Notes under the pieces: generated by a model
Database searches by the model: none
What the model was told of the DNA's origin: nothing
Seen by the model: the letters and a program-made list of their open reading frames with translations, nothing else
In this document: positions 20,342 to 29,490 of the stretch, piece by piece
Position numbering within the stretch: position 1 is the stretch's first letter
Layout of the letters: each line of letters starts with the position of its first letter
Made by a program: the position numbers and the translations under genes
Origin: Methylovirgula ligni
GTDB lineage: Bacteria; Pseudomonadota; Alphaproteobacteria; Rhizobiales; Beijerinckiaceae
Direction: 5' to 3'
DNA: 64,000 bases
Assembly: GCF_004135935.1 (NCBI RefSeq)
Contig: NZ_CP025086.1
Coordinates: forward strand, 2,232,001 to 2,296,000

Positions 20342-20463
20342 GTTGCACCGCGCGTTTGGCGTTCGGGCGGCTCGACAGAGGAAGGGTGGAAAGCTAGAAG
20401 ACGGCTTTCCCTTCCCGCTGGATGGTCGCGGCCCGTTTACTGGCGCGCGCATGGATGCAGAAT

Positions 20464-23142
20464 ATGAACGGCGTCAACGAGATCAGGACCGCGTTTCTCG
20501 ACTATTTCGGCCGTCGGGGGCATGAAATCGTCGCGTCCTCGCCGCTCGTCCCGCGCAACGATCCGACGTTGATGTTCACCAATGCGGGGATGGTGCAGTT
20601 CAAGAACGTCTTTACCGGCGTCGAGAAGCGGCCCTATACGCGCGCGGCGACGGCGCAGAAATGCGTCCGCGCCGGCGGCAAGCATAACGATCTCGATAAT
20701 GTCGGCTACACGGCGCGCCACGCCACGTTCTTCGAGATGCTCGGCAATTTTTCCTTCGGCGATTATTTCAAGACCGAGGCGATCGAGTTTGCCTGGACCT
20801 TCATCACGCAAGTTCTGGAGCTTCCCAAGGAAAAGCTACTCGTCACCGTCTATTACGACGACGACGAAGCTTTCGCGCTATGGAAGAAGATCGCCGGCTT
20901 TGCGGATTCAAAGATCATTCGCATCGCGGGTTCAGATAATTTCTGGCAGATGGGCGACACCGGCCCATGCGGCCCGTGCTCGGAGATTTTCTTCGACCGG
21001 GGCGAGAAATTTGCGGGCGGGCCGCCCGGCAGTCCGGACGAGGACGGCGATCGGTTTCTGGAATTCTGGAACCTCGTCTTCATGCAATATGAGCAGATCG
21101 CGCCGGGCGAGCGGGTAGGGCTGCCGCGCCCGTCGATCGACACCGGCATGGGGCTCGAACGTATTTCGACCTTGCTGCAAGGCGTGCCGTCGATTTTCGA
21201 TATCGATCTGATGCGCGCTTTGGTGTCGGCCGTCGCAAGCGCCACCGGCGTCGATCCGGACGGTCCGCAGAAGGCGAGCCATCGCGTCATCGCCGATCAT
21301 CTACGCTCCTCCGCTTTTCTTGTCGCCGATGGCGTTCTGCCCTCGAACGAGGGACGCGGCTATGTGCTGCGGCGGATCATGCGCCGCGCCATGCGCCACG
21401 CGCAGCTTCTCGGCGCCCGCCAGCCGCTGATGTGGCAGCTCGTGCCGGTCCTGGTGCGTGAGATGGGGCAGGCCTATCCGGAGCTGGTGCGGGCGCAGGC
21501 GCTGATCGTCGAGACCTTGCGGCTTGAGGAGACGCGGTTTCTCAATACTTTGTCGCGCGGTCTTGCGATCCTCGAGGAGGAGACGCGCACTCTGCCCGCG
21601 GGCGGAATTCTCGCCGGCGCGACCGCGTTCAAGCTCTACGACACCTACGGCTTTCCGCTCGATCTGACGCAGGATGCGCTGCGCGGCCGGGGCATCGACG
21701 TCGATGTCGAGGGGTTCAACACCTCGATGGCGCAGCAGCGCGCCGAGGCGCGCAAGGCCTGGGCCGGGTCCGGCGAGGCAGCGACCGAATCGATCTGGTT
21801 CGGCCTCAAGGAGCGGGTCGGCGCGACGGACTTTCTTGGCTATGCGACAGAGACGGCGGAAGGCGTCGTCGTCGCTCTGCTCAAGGACGGCCGCGAGGTC
21901 GAGCGGCTCGCCGCCGGCGAGACAGGCCAGGTAGTCCTCAACCAGACGCCGTTCTATGGCGAATCGGGCGGTCAGGTGGGCGACACCGGCTTCATCCGCG
22001 CGCAGAACCTCGGCTTTCGCGTGACCAATACGCAGAAGAAGCTGGGCGATCTTTTCGTCCACGACGGCGTGGTCGAGAGCGGCCTCGTCACGGTCGGCCT
22101 GCCGGTCGAGCTCGACGTCGATCATGGCCGCCGGGGCGCGATCAGAGCCAATCATTCGGCCACGCATCTGTTGCATGAGTCGTTGCGCCGGGTCCTGGGT
22201 GATCACGTCGCGCAGAAGGGCTCGCTTGTCGCGCCGGATCGGCTGCGGTTCGATTTCGCCCATCCCAAGCCTATTTCGCCGGAAGAACTGGCCGAGGTCG
22301 AGGACATCGCCAATCGTGTCGTGCTGCAGAATGCGCCGGTCGAGACGCGGCTGATGGATGTGAATGCGGCGATCGAGTCGGGCGCCCGCGCCCTGTTCGG
22401 CGAGAAATATGGCGATCAGGTTCGCGTCGTCTCGATGGGCGATGCGTTGGAGACGGCGGAGGGCGCGCGCGCCAATGCCGCGTTCTCCATCGAGCTCTGC
22501 GGCGGCACGCATGTGCGCCGTACGGGCGATATCGGCCTCATTTCGATCGTGGCGGAATCCCCCGTCGCGGCGGGCGTGCGCCGCATCGAGGCGAAGACGG
22601 GCCTTGCCGCGCGCCGGCATCTGAACGCGCAGGCGCACGGCTTCCAGGAGCTCGCGCATCTGCTCAAGGCGCCGGAGGATGAGGCGGCCACGCGCCTTGC
22701 CCATGTGCTCGATGAGCGCCGCAAACTCGATCGCGAATTGAGCGAGGCGCGCAAGCGTCTGGCGATGGGCGGCGGCGCGGCGCAAGCGGCGGTCGAGGAG
22801 ATCGGCGGCGTCAAATTCTTCCGCAAGGAGGTCGCCGGCGTCGAGATGAAGGATCTGAGGTCGCTGGCCGACGAAGCGAAGCAGAGTCTCGGGTCCGGCA
22901 TCGTCGGTATCGTCGGGGTCGATACGGAGGGCAAAGCGGGTGTCGTCGTCGGCGTGACCGACGATCTCACCTCGCGCTTCGACGCTGTGACGCTGGTGCG
23001 CGTCGCGGCGGTGCAACTCGGCGGCAAGGGTGGCGGCGGCCGGCGTGATCTCGCCCAGGCTGGGGGTCCGGATGGCGGCAGTGCGGGGGCGGCGCTGGGC
23101 GCCATCGCTGCGGCATTGCAGCAAACGCCGGACGCCGCCTGA
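20464..23142 (+). CDS. alaS: alanyl-tRNA synthetase
   Basis: This class II enzyme charges tRNA-Ala and clears mischarged Ser/Gly through its editing domain. The 892 residues have the catalytic core ([26 protein letters not shown]), editing-site motifs NHSATHLLH and [13 protein letters not shown] that hold zinc, and a C-terminal oligomerisation region ending in a Gly-rich [16 protein letters not shown] block. I chose ATG 20464 because the protein then opens [15 protein letters not shown] as in relatives; ATG 20455 is also in frame. No clear ribosome binding site precedes either. It follows recA by 122 bases, a common pairing in this group. Confidence 0.97.
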   Translation: MNGVNEIRTAFLDYFGRRGHEIVASSPLVPRNDPTLMFTNAGMVQFKNVFTGVEKRPYTRAATAQKCVRAGGKHNDLDNVGYTARHATFFEMLGNFSFGDYFKTEAIEFAWTFITQVLELPKEKLLVTVYYDDDEAFALWKKIAGFADSKIIRIAGSDNFWQMGDTGPCGPCSEIFFDRGEKFAGGPPGSPDEDGDRFLEFWNLVFMQYEQIAPGERVGLPRPSIDTGMGLERISTLLQGVPSIFDIDLMRALVSAVASATGVDPDGPQKASHRVIADHLRSSAFLVADGVLPSNEGRGYVLRRIMRRAMRHAQLLGARQPLMWQLVPVLVREMGQAYPELVRAQALIVETLRLEETRFLNTLSRGLAILEEETRTLPAGGILAGATAFKLYDTYGFPLDLTQDALRGRGIDVDVEGFNTSMAQQRAEARKAWAGSGEAATESIWFGLKERVGATDFLGYATETAEGVVVALLKDGREVERLAAGETGQVVLNQTPFYGESGGQVGDTGFIRAQNLGFRVTNTQKKLGDLFVHDGVVESGLVTVGLPVELDVDHGRRGAIRANHSATHLLHESLRRVLGDHVAQKGSLVAPDRLRFDFAHPKPISPEELAEVEDIANRVVLQNAPVETRLMDVNAAIESGARALFGEKYGDQVRVVSMGDALETAEGARANAAFSIELCGGTHVRRTGDIGLISIVAESPVAAGVRRIEAKTGLAARRHLNAQAHGFQELAHLLKAPEDEAATRLAHVLDERRKLDRELSEARKRLAMGGGAAQAAVEEIGGVKFFRKEVAGVEMKDLRSLADEAKQSLGSGIVGIVGVDTEGKAGVVVGVTDDLTSRFDAVTLVRVAAVQLGGKGGGGRRDLAQAGGPDGGSAGAALGAIAAALQQTPDAA

Positions 23143-23166
23143 GGAAGCCGATCTTTGCCGGGTCAT

Positions 23167-23192
23167 GGAACTCGCGACGCCCCGCTGCCGTT
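23167..23192 (+). promoter_or_regulatory. EcfG-type general stress promoter
   Basis: GGAAC (23167-23171), 17 bases, CGTT (23189-23192) matches the GGAAC-N16/17-CGTT consensus of the alphaproteobacterial general-stress sigma factor EcfG. The DUF1328 start is 24 bases beyond, with AAGGGAG between, so geometry fits. Confidence 0.6.
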
Positions 23193-23216
23193 GACGCTTC
23201 GGCAAGGGAGAGCGCC

Positions 23217-23393
23217 ATGAACTTCGGCAATTTGCTGTATTGGGCCCTGATTTTTCTCGTGGTTGCGATCGTCGCGGGCGTGCTGGGTTTCGGCGGTCTC
23301 GCCGGCGCTGCGGGCCAGATCGCGCATGTGCTGTTCTGGATCGCGATCATCCTGCTGGTCGTCTCCCTGGTCCTCGGCTTGCTGCGGCGTTAG
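23217..23393 (+). CDS. DUF1328 small membrane protein
   Basis: A 58-residue protein runs from ATG 23217 to TAG 23393 behind AAGGGAG. It is almost wholly two hydrophobic helices: [20 protein letters not shown], a short Gly-rich [11 protein letters not shown] turn, then [19 protein letters not shown] and a final RR. This is the DUF1328 (YtjA-like) pattern of tiny inner-membrane proteins with no known activity. The EcfG-type promoter immediately upstream suggests induction under general stress. Confidence 0.85.
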   Translation: MNFGNLLYWALIFLVVAIVAGVLGFGGLAGAAGQIAHVLFWIAIILLVVSLVLGLLRR

Positions 23394-23493
23394 CGATCCT
23401 TGGAACTAATTGTCGATCTCGACGGCCCGATGCGCTAGGTTCTCCTGAAAAGGCGGATGGAAGAGTTTCCGTAACCGCGAAACGGAGGACGCC

Positions 23494-24033
23494 ATGGAGA
23501 TTCACGAACGCAAATCGAAGACGTCCCTGCCGTTGGACTGGTCGGCCGGCGGTTATTCGGTGGCGGCGAAGACCCTGCAACGGCTCGCCGAGGACATCAG
23601 CAATATTTCGGCGGTGAATTTCGAGCGCAACGCCAGGCTCGTCGAGGATTTGCGCGGCGCGCGCACTGTCGAGGATCTGGTCTCGATCCAGACCAAATTC
23701 ATGGCCGCCATGTTCGAAGCCTTCAACGAAAATGTCCGATTGATGGGCTCGCGTCTCGCCGATCTTCGCACCGGCATTGTTGAGGGTGTCCAGAGCGCGC
23801 CGGCTGAAGCCCCGGCGCCAGCCGAGGCAGCAAGCCCGCCACTCGCGACGGGCCTGGAGCAGGCGATCGCCGCGACTAATGTGGCGACCTTGGCCAGCCT
23901 CAGGGCAAGCCAGGAAATCACCCGCTCGGCTTTCGAGGCGGCTGAAAAAGCGGCCGAGACGATCAACAGCGCGGCGCGTAGCGCGTTCCCCAATGATGTC
24001 CTGCCGCCGGCTTCGACAGGCAGCGGGAGCTGA
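23494..24033 (+). CDS. phasin family protein
   Basis: Phasins coat polyhydroxyalkanoate granules, limiting coalescence. The 179 residues contain the helical phasin core: ISAVNFERNARLVEDLRGARTVEDLVSIQTKFMAAMFEAFNENVRLMG, split here across residues 35-85. A Pro/Ala linker and an amphipathic C-terminal helix follow. It starts behind GGAGG-like sequence (CGGAGGACGCC). No PHA synthase gene lies in the window. Some phasin-like proteins are not granule-bound, so storage function is inference. Confidence 0.85.
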   Translation: MEIHERKSKTSLPLDWSAGGYSVAAKTLQRLAEDISNISAVNFERNARLVEDLRGARTVEDLVSIQTKFMAAMFEAFNENVRLMGSRLADLRTGIVEGVQSAPAEAPAPAEAASPPLATGLEQAIAATNVATLASLRASQEITRSAFEAAEKAAETINSAARSAFPNDVLPPASTGSGS

Positions 24034-24061
24034 GAGAGTCTACGATGGCCGGTGTCGGCGC

Positions 24062-24538
24062 TTAACGCGAGGTGATGGCGTTGCGCAGCGCAATGGCGTC
24101 GGCGATGTGATCGAGCTTCTCGAGACTCGCGCCGGTGCCGCGGATGCGGACCGACCCATAGCCGAGGAGGCGGCCGGCGAGCGATTGATCGACATCGACC
24201 GATTCGACCTTGTCCATGTTCATCTCGACCGTATGGCGCCGGACGAAGCCGGTCTTGTAGATCACGCGCGTCGTCGTGACCGCGATCTCGGTGCTGAAGC
24301 TGCGAAGCCAGGTGAGGAAACCGACCGCAAGCCCGAGCGCGCCGAAGATGAAGGCGAGGCTCAAGACCGCAAATTTCAGCCCGTTCTGGTCGCCGGTAAA
24401 ACGCAATGCTGCGGCAGCGAGTCCGGCAAGGATAAGGAGCAGGATCGCCCGCCGATAGATGATCCAATGCAAATGGCCGTCGAACAGGACTTTTTCGTCG
24501 GGCTGCAGAATTTGCGTCAGATAACTCATAGGCGACAT
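24062..24538 (-). CDS. PH domain-containing membrane protein (bPH2/DUF304)
   Basis: The 158 residues have two N-terminal helices in close succession (RAILLLILAGLAAAALRF and FAVLSLAFIFGALGLAVGF), preceded by LQPDEKVLFDGHLHWIIY. A bacterial PH-like domain follows: EIAVTTTRVIYKTGFVRRHTVEMNMDKVESVDVDQS, ending GYGSVRIRGTG. This is the standard DUF304/YdbS-like layout. Function is unknown; members sit at the inner membrane. Starts at ATG 24538 or 24529 are both possible. It is divergent from moxR. Confidence 0.88.
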   Translation of the reverse strand: MSPMSYLTQILQPDEKVLFDGHLHWIIYRRAILLLILAGLAAAALRFTGDQNGLKFAVLSLAFIFGALGLAVGFLTWLRSFSTEIAVTTTRVIYKTGFVRRHTVEMNMDKVESVDVDQSLAGRLLGYGSVRIRGTGASLEKLDHIADAIALRNAITSR

Positions 24539-24746
24539 TAACCCGCCGCCGGTGTTTGGCCAAGGATTGTCCACCGGGAACGGCTTCATCAATCGGATGA
24601 AACACTGGCGACACGGCATTGTGCTGCCACAAATTTTTGTGACGATTTGCTGCGAGACGCACGTTGACGGTTACAGATCGTCCTTGTGGCCTTGCGATGT
24701 AAACTGGTCCAAGATGACTGTCCCCGTGAGGAGAGGCAAAATCGCA

Positions 24747-25748
24747 ATGGCGGAAGCGAATACGACATCTCTCGAAGCGGCCGTAACCCGCGCGGCCGAG
24801 GCAGCGCTTGACCGTATCGCCGCGGCGCGCGCGGCGCTCGGCACGGTTATTTTCGGCCAGCAGACGGTCATCGAGGAGGCACTGGTCACTTTGCTGGCCG
24901 GCGGTCACGGGCTGCTTGTCGGCGTGCCGGGCCTCGCCAAGACCAAACTGGTCGAAACCCTCGGCAAGGTTCTCGGCCTCAATGCGCGGCGCGTGCAGTT
25001 CACGCCCGATCTCATGCCGGCCGATATTCTCGGCTCCGAAGTGCTGGAGGAGACGGCCGACCGCCGCCGCAGCTTTCGTTTCGTGCCGGGGCCGATCTTC
25101 GCGCAATTGCTGATGGCGGACGAGATCAACCGCGCCAGCCCGCGCACGCAGTCGGCGCTGCTTCAGGCGATGCAGGAGCATCATGTCTCCATCGCCGGCG
25201 AGCGGTATGATCTGCCCGAGCCCTTCCATGTTCTTGCGACGCAGAACCCGCTTGAGCAGGAGGGCACCTATCCTTTGCCGGAAGCGCAGCTTGACCGCTT
25301 TCTGATGCAGATCGATGTGCCTTATCCCGACCGCGCGGCGGAAAAGCAGATCCTGATCGAAACCACCGGCGACAAGGATCAAGAGGCCCGGCAAGCGATG
25401 ACGACGGAGGATCTGCTGACGACCCAGCGTCTCGTGCGGCGCCTGCCGGTTGGCGAACAGGTTGTCGAGGCGATCCTCGATCTGGTCCGTTCCGCCCGTC
25501 CGGGCGAGGGCAACACCGCGATCACCCAGCACATCGCCTGGGGACCGGGACCGCGCGCGGCGCAATCCCTCATGCTGGCCACCCGGGCGCGCGCGCTTGT
25601 TGATGGGCGTCTGTCGCCGTCGATCAGCGATGTCGCGGCGCTGGCCGAGCCGGTGCTGAAACATCGCATGGCGCTGACCTTCGCCGCCCGCGCGGAGGGA
25701 GAGACCATACCCGGCATCATCGCCAAGCTGACGCAGAAGCTCGGCTGA
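24747..25748 (+). CDS. MoxR family AAA+ ATPase
   Basis: MoxR ATPases act as chaperones that help von Willebrand-factor-type or metallo-proteins mature. The 333 residues have Walker A GVPGLAKT (59-66), Walker B LLMADEIN, and the sensor ATQNPLEQEGTYPLPEAQLDRF. The start at 24747 follows GAGGAGAGG. Two genes follow immediately: a DUF58 protein and a large BatA-like/DUF4159 protein, forming a compact three-gene operon. The substrate complex is not known. Confidence 0.95.
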   Translation: MAEANTTSLEAAVTRAAEAALDRIAAARAALGTVIFGQQTVIEEALVTLLAGGHGLLVGVPGLAKTKLVETLGKVLGLNARRVQFTPDLMPADILGSEVLEETADRRRSFRFVPGPIFAQLLMADEINRASPRTQSALLQAMQEHHVSIAGERYDLPEPFHVLATQNPLEQEGTYPLPEAQLDRFLMQIDVPYPDRAAEKQILIETTGDKDQEARQAMTTEDLLTTQRLVRRLPVGEQVVEAILDLVRSARPGEGNTAITQHIAWGPGPRAAQSLMLATRARALVDGRLSPSISDVAALAEPVLKHRMALTFAARAEGETIPGIIAKLTQKLG

Positions 25749-25750
25749 CG

Positions 25751-26680
25751 ATGAGCGATGTCCGCCTGCTTGATCGTTCGGAGCAGCAGGTTTCCGCCGC
25801 GACCGAAGGCAGTGCGCTTTCTCTCGCTGCGAAACTGCCGGACCTCGTCGTTGCGGCAAAGGAGGTCGCCTCGAGTGTGGTGCATGGCGTGCATGGCCGC
25901 CGCCGGGCGGGCATCGGCGAAACCTTCTGGCAGTTCCGTCCGTTCGTGCCGGGTGAATCGGCAGCGGGCATCGATTGGCGCCGCTCGGCCCGCGACGATC
26001 GCCTGTATATCCGCGAGCGCGAATGGGAAACCGCTCATACGGTCGCGATCTGGATCGACCGCTCGCCGTCGATGGGCTTTATCTCCTCGCTTGCACGCCA
26101 GTCGAAGATCGACCGCGCGCTTATGCTGGGTCTCGCTGCCGCCGATCTTCTCGTGCGAGGCGGCGAGCGAGTGAGTCTGCTCGGCCTGACGCGGCCGCTG
26201 GCGACGCGCGGCATCATCCCGCATTTCGTCGAGGCCATGTTGATCGAGGAGCGCACGCCAGGCTATGCGCCGGCGGAATTGCCCGCCAATATCGTTCTGC
26301 CGCCGCGCTCCCATGCCGTGCTCATTTCGGATTTCCTGACCGATCCGGCGGCATTGGCGGAACGGATCAGGCTGCTCGCGGCGCGCGGCGCGCACGGGCA
26401 TCTCGTGCAGATCGCCGATCCCGCCGAGGAGACCTTTCCCTTCACCGGACATACGGAATTTCTCGACGTCGATTCCAACGCGCGTCTGCGGGTGGGGCAG
26501 GCGGAGAGTTTTCGCCGCGACTATATTGCCCGGCTCACCGCGCATCGCGAGGCGGTGAAGCAGGCAGCGCGGCAGAGCGGCTGGAGTTTCCTGCCGCATC
26601 GGACGGACCGTCCGGCCTCCGAAGCGCTGCTGGCGCTGCGGATGCGGCTTGAGACGGATAATCCGGGGATAGCGCGCTGA
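25751..26680 (+). CDS. DUF58 domain protein (vWA-like)
   Basis: The 309 residues contain the DUF58 signature FRPFVPGESAAGIDWRRSARDDRLYIRERE, split here about residues 63-95, followed by a von Willebrand A-like fold with WIDRSPSMGF (a DxSxS-type metal-binding start). These proteins are usual clients or partners of MoxR. It begins 2 bases after moxR and its stop overlaps the next start (TGATG), so the three are tightly coupled. Cytosolic, with no membrane segments. Confidence 0.92.
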   Translation: MSDVRLLDRSEQQVSAATEGSALSLAAKLPDLVVAAKEVASSVVHGVHGRRRAGIGETFWQFRPFVPGESAAGIDWRRSARDDRLYIREREWETAHTVAIWIDRSPSMGFISSLARQSKIDRALMLGLAAADLLVRGGERVSLLGLTRPLATRGIIPHFVEAMLIEERTPGYAPAELPANIVLPPRSHAVLISDFLTDPAALAERIRLLAARGAHGHLVQIADPAEETFPFTGHTEFLDVDSNARLRVGQAESFRRDYIARLTAHREAVKQAARQSGWSFLPHRTDRPASEALLALRMRLETDNPGIAR

Positions 26681-29472
26681 TGCTGGGCCTGCCGCTCGCC
26701 TTCGCCTTTCCGCTGGTTCTTGCCGCGCTCGCCGGCTTGCCGGTGCTCTATTACTTGCTGCGGGTAACGCCGCCGCATCCACAGCGCGTGCCGTTTCCGC
26801 CGCTGCGTCTCATTCTCGATCTGCGCCCGCAGGACGAGACTGCCGCGCGCACGCCCTGGTGGCTGCTGGCGCTGCGGCTGGCGATTGCCGCCGCGATCAT
26901 CCTCGCCATGGCGGGGCCGGTGCTCAATCCGTTGCCCGCCGGGGCGGGCGGCAAGGCGCCGCTGCTCATCGTGCTCGATGACGGCTGGGCCGCCGCGCCG
27001 AATTGGGAGGTCCGCCAGGCGGCGGCCGAAGAGCGCATCGAAGCCGCGGCGCGGCGCAGCCAGCTTGTCGGCCTTGTCGCGGCCTCGGACGGCGGGCGCG
27101 AGATCAGCCTCACCGATGCGACGCATGCGCTCGAGCGGCTGCGGGCGATCAAGCCTCTGCCTTATATTTCGGATCGCGTGGCGCTGGTCGCGCCGATCGC
27201 CAAGCTGCTCGGCGCCGCGCCGAAGACGGACATCGTCTGGATCGCCGACGGCCTCTCACGTGGTCACGCGCGGGAATTTGCCGAAAAGCTCGCCGCGCTC
27301 GCGCCGCATATCGCGCTGGTGACGGGCGCGCCTTCGGTGCGCGGGCTCGCCGGGCCGGAGAATCGGAGCGATCGACTGCAGGTTCGCGTGCTGCGCGCCA
27401 CGGCGGACGGGCCGGTGCAGGGCATTGTCCGGGCGCTCGACCTCAAGAGCCTTGCGATCGGCGAGACGCGTTTTGAATTTTCCAAGGGCGCGCTGGAAAC
27501 CAAAGCGAGTTTCGATCTGCCGGTCGATCTACGCAACGACATCGCCCGGCTCGAGATTCTCGATCAGCACTCGACCGGCGCCGTCTCGCTGCTCGATGCG
27601 CGCTGGAAGCGGCGTACCGTCGGCATCGTCAGTGATGAAACCGCCGATGTCTCGCTGCCCCTGCTGGCGCCGAACTATTATCTGCATAAGGCGCTGGCGC
27701 CCTTCGCCGACGTGCGCGAGGCACGGCCCGGAACGCCCGATCCCATCGCCGTGCTGCTCGATCAACATCCCGCAGTCCTGATCCTCGCCGACGTCGGCAC
27801 CGTATCGGACGCCGACCATGCGCTGCTCACGCAATTCGTCGAGGAGGGCGGCCTGCTGCTGCGCTTCGCCGGGGCGCGGCTCGCGGCGGCCTCCGACGAT
27901 CTTGTGCCCGTACGGCTACGGCGCGGCGGCCGTGTGCTTGGCAGCGCGCTGTCGTGGGAGACACCAAAGCGCCTCGCGCCTTTCGATGCACAGAGCCCCT
28001 TCGTCGGTCTCAAGGTGCCGGGCGAAGTGACGGTACGCCGTCAGGTCCTGGCCGAGCCCGATGCCGACGTGCCGGGAAAGACCTGGGCGCATCTTGTCGA
28101 TGGCACGCCGCTCGTGACCGCAGCGCCCGACGGCAAGGGCATGATCGTCCTCTTCCATGTTACGGCGGACACGACCTGGTCGAACCTGCCGCTCTCGGGT
28201 CTTTTCGTCGATATGCTGCACAAGATCGTCGATCTTTCCACGGCTCTGGCCAAGCCCACGGGCGGGTCCGGCGGCGAAGCACAAAAGAGCGCCGTGGTGC
28301 CACCGACCAGCATTCTCGATGGCTTCGGCGTGCTCGGCGCGCCGCCGCCGACCGCCAAGCCCGTTCCCGTCAATTTCGTGGGTGCGGGCACCGCTGAACA
28401 TCCGCCGGGCTTTTATGGTCCGCCCGATCAGCTTCTCTCGGTCAATGCGCTCGGCCCCAATGACGATTTGCGCGCGGCGGACTTCTCAGGCCTCGGCTTT
28501 GCGCAGGAGGCTTTGCGGCGGCCGGTGCCGACTGACTTGCGGCCGGCGCTTCTTGCGGTGGCCTTTCTCCTCTTCATCGTCGATGCCTTGGCCTCGCTGT
28601 GGCTCTCCGGCGGTTTTCCGCGCCGTTTCGGTCGCGCCGCGGCGGCGCTGGCGCTCATCGGCCTCGCCGCAAGTTTCACCCCCGGCCACGTAAAGGCCGC
28701 GCCGCGGAGCGATGCGCCGCTGTCGCAAAGCGATCTGCAATCGGCTCTGAATACGCGACTTGCCTATATCATCAGCGGCGATCCGGACGTTGATGCGGAG
28801 AGCAAGGGCGGCCTGACGACGCTTTCACAAGTGCTGGCGCAACGCACGTCGCTGATTCCCGGCGCGCCCGTCGGCGTCGATCCGGCCCGCGACGAACTCG
28901 CTTTCTATCCCATGATCTATTGGCCGATTGTCGCCGGACAGCCGCAGCCCTCGCCGGCGGCGATCGCCAGGATCGCCGCTTATATGAGGCAGGGCGGCAC
29001 GATCGTCTTCGATACGCGCGACGCCTTGACCGCGCATCCGGAGGGGCCGCCGACGCCCGAGGCGCTCTGGCTGCGCCAGCTCCTCCACGGCGTCGATGTG
29101 CCGCCGCTCGAGCCGATCCCGCCCGATCATGTCGTGACAAAGACCTTCTATCTTATCGACGGATTCGTCGGCCGTTACGAGAACGGCCAAACCTGGATCG
29201 AGTCCCTGCCGCCGCCGAATCCGGCCGATGGGGCGCGGCCGGCGCGCGCCAGCGACAGCGTTTCGCCCATCCTCATCACCTCGAACGATCTTGCCGCTGG
29301 CTGGGCTGCGGACGAGAATGGCGATAGCCTCTACGCGCTGATGCCGGGCGGAGCGCGCCAGCATGAATTGGCGCTGCGCGGCGGCGTCAATCTCGTGATG
29401 TACACGCTGACCGGAAATTACAAGAGCGACCAGGTGCACGTCCGCGATCTTCTGGAGCGGCTGGCGCATTAG
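26680..29472 (+). CDS. BatA-like N-terminal/DUF4159 C-terminal membrane protein
   Basis: The 930 residues open with the BatA-type N-terminal helix (LAALAGLPVLYYLLRVTPP...RVPFPPLRLILDL) and a second helix near residue 70 (ALRLAIAAAIILAMAGPVL). A long extracytoplasmic or cytosolic region with vWA and amidotransferase-like features follows, then two more helices near 625-665, and finally a DUF4159 domain (about 690-925; TRLAYIISGDPDVDAESKGG). It is encoded with MoxR and DUF58, a combination often linked to envelope or aerotolerance functions. In other alphaproteobacteria more genes follow; here the next gene is convergent. Confidence 0.88.
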   Translation: MLGLPLAFAFPLVLAALAGLPVLYYLLRVTPPHPQRVPFPPLRLILDLRPQDETAARTPWWLLALRLAIAAAIILAMAGPVLNPLPAGAGGKAPLLIVLDDGWAAAPNWEVRQAAAEERIEAAARRSQLVGLVAASDGGREISLTDATHALERLRAIKPLPYISDRVALVAPIAKLLGAAPKTDIVWIADGLSRGHAREFAEKLAALAPHIALVTGAPSVRGLAGPENRSDRLQVRVLRATADGPVQGIVRALDLKSLAIGETRFEFSKGALETKASFDLPVDLRNDIARLEILDQHSTGAVSLLDARWKRRTVGIVSDETADVSLPLLAPNYYLHKALAPFADVREARPGTPDPIAVLLDQHPAVLILADVGTVSDADHALLTQFVEEGGLLLRFAGARLAAASDDLVPVRLRRGGRVLGSALSWETPKRLAPFDAQSPFVGLKVPGEVTVRRQVLAEPDADVPGKTWAHLVDGTPLVTAAPDGKGMIVLFHVTADTTWSNLPLSGLFVDMLHKIVDLSTALAKPTGGSGGEAQKSAVVPPTSILDGFGVLGAPPPTAKPVPVNFVGAGTAEHPPGFYGPPDQLLSVNALGPNDDLRAADFSGLGFAQEALRRPVPTDLRPALLAVAFLLFIVDALASLWLSGGFPRRFGRAAAALALIGLAASFTPGHVKAAPRSDAPLSQSDLQSALNTRLAYIISGDPDVDAESKGGLTTLSQVLAQRTSLIPGAPVGVDPARDELAFYPMIYWPIVAGQPQPSPAAIARIAAYMRQGGTIVFDTRDALTAHPEGPPTPEALWLRQLLHGVDVPPLEPIPPDHVVTKTFYLIDGFVGRYENGQTWIESLPPPNPADGARPARASDSVSPILITSNDLAAGWAADENGDSLYALMPGGARQHELALRGGVNLVMYTLTGNYKSDQVHVRDLLERLAH

Positions 29473-29490
29473 GCGCTTCGTACAGTCCAG

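Noticed and set aside
20380-20416. Imperfect hairpin between recA and alaS
   Set aside because: GGAAAGC/GCTTTCC can pair but there is no T-tract; too weak to call a terminator.
23402-23425. Second EcfG promoter before the phasin gene
   Set aside because: GGAAC is present but CGTT is not at 16 or 17 bases.
21301-25859. Long antisense frames over alaS and moxR (634 and 768 residues)
   Set aside because: Shadows of GC-rich coding regions; no recognisable domain.
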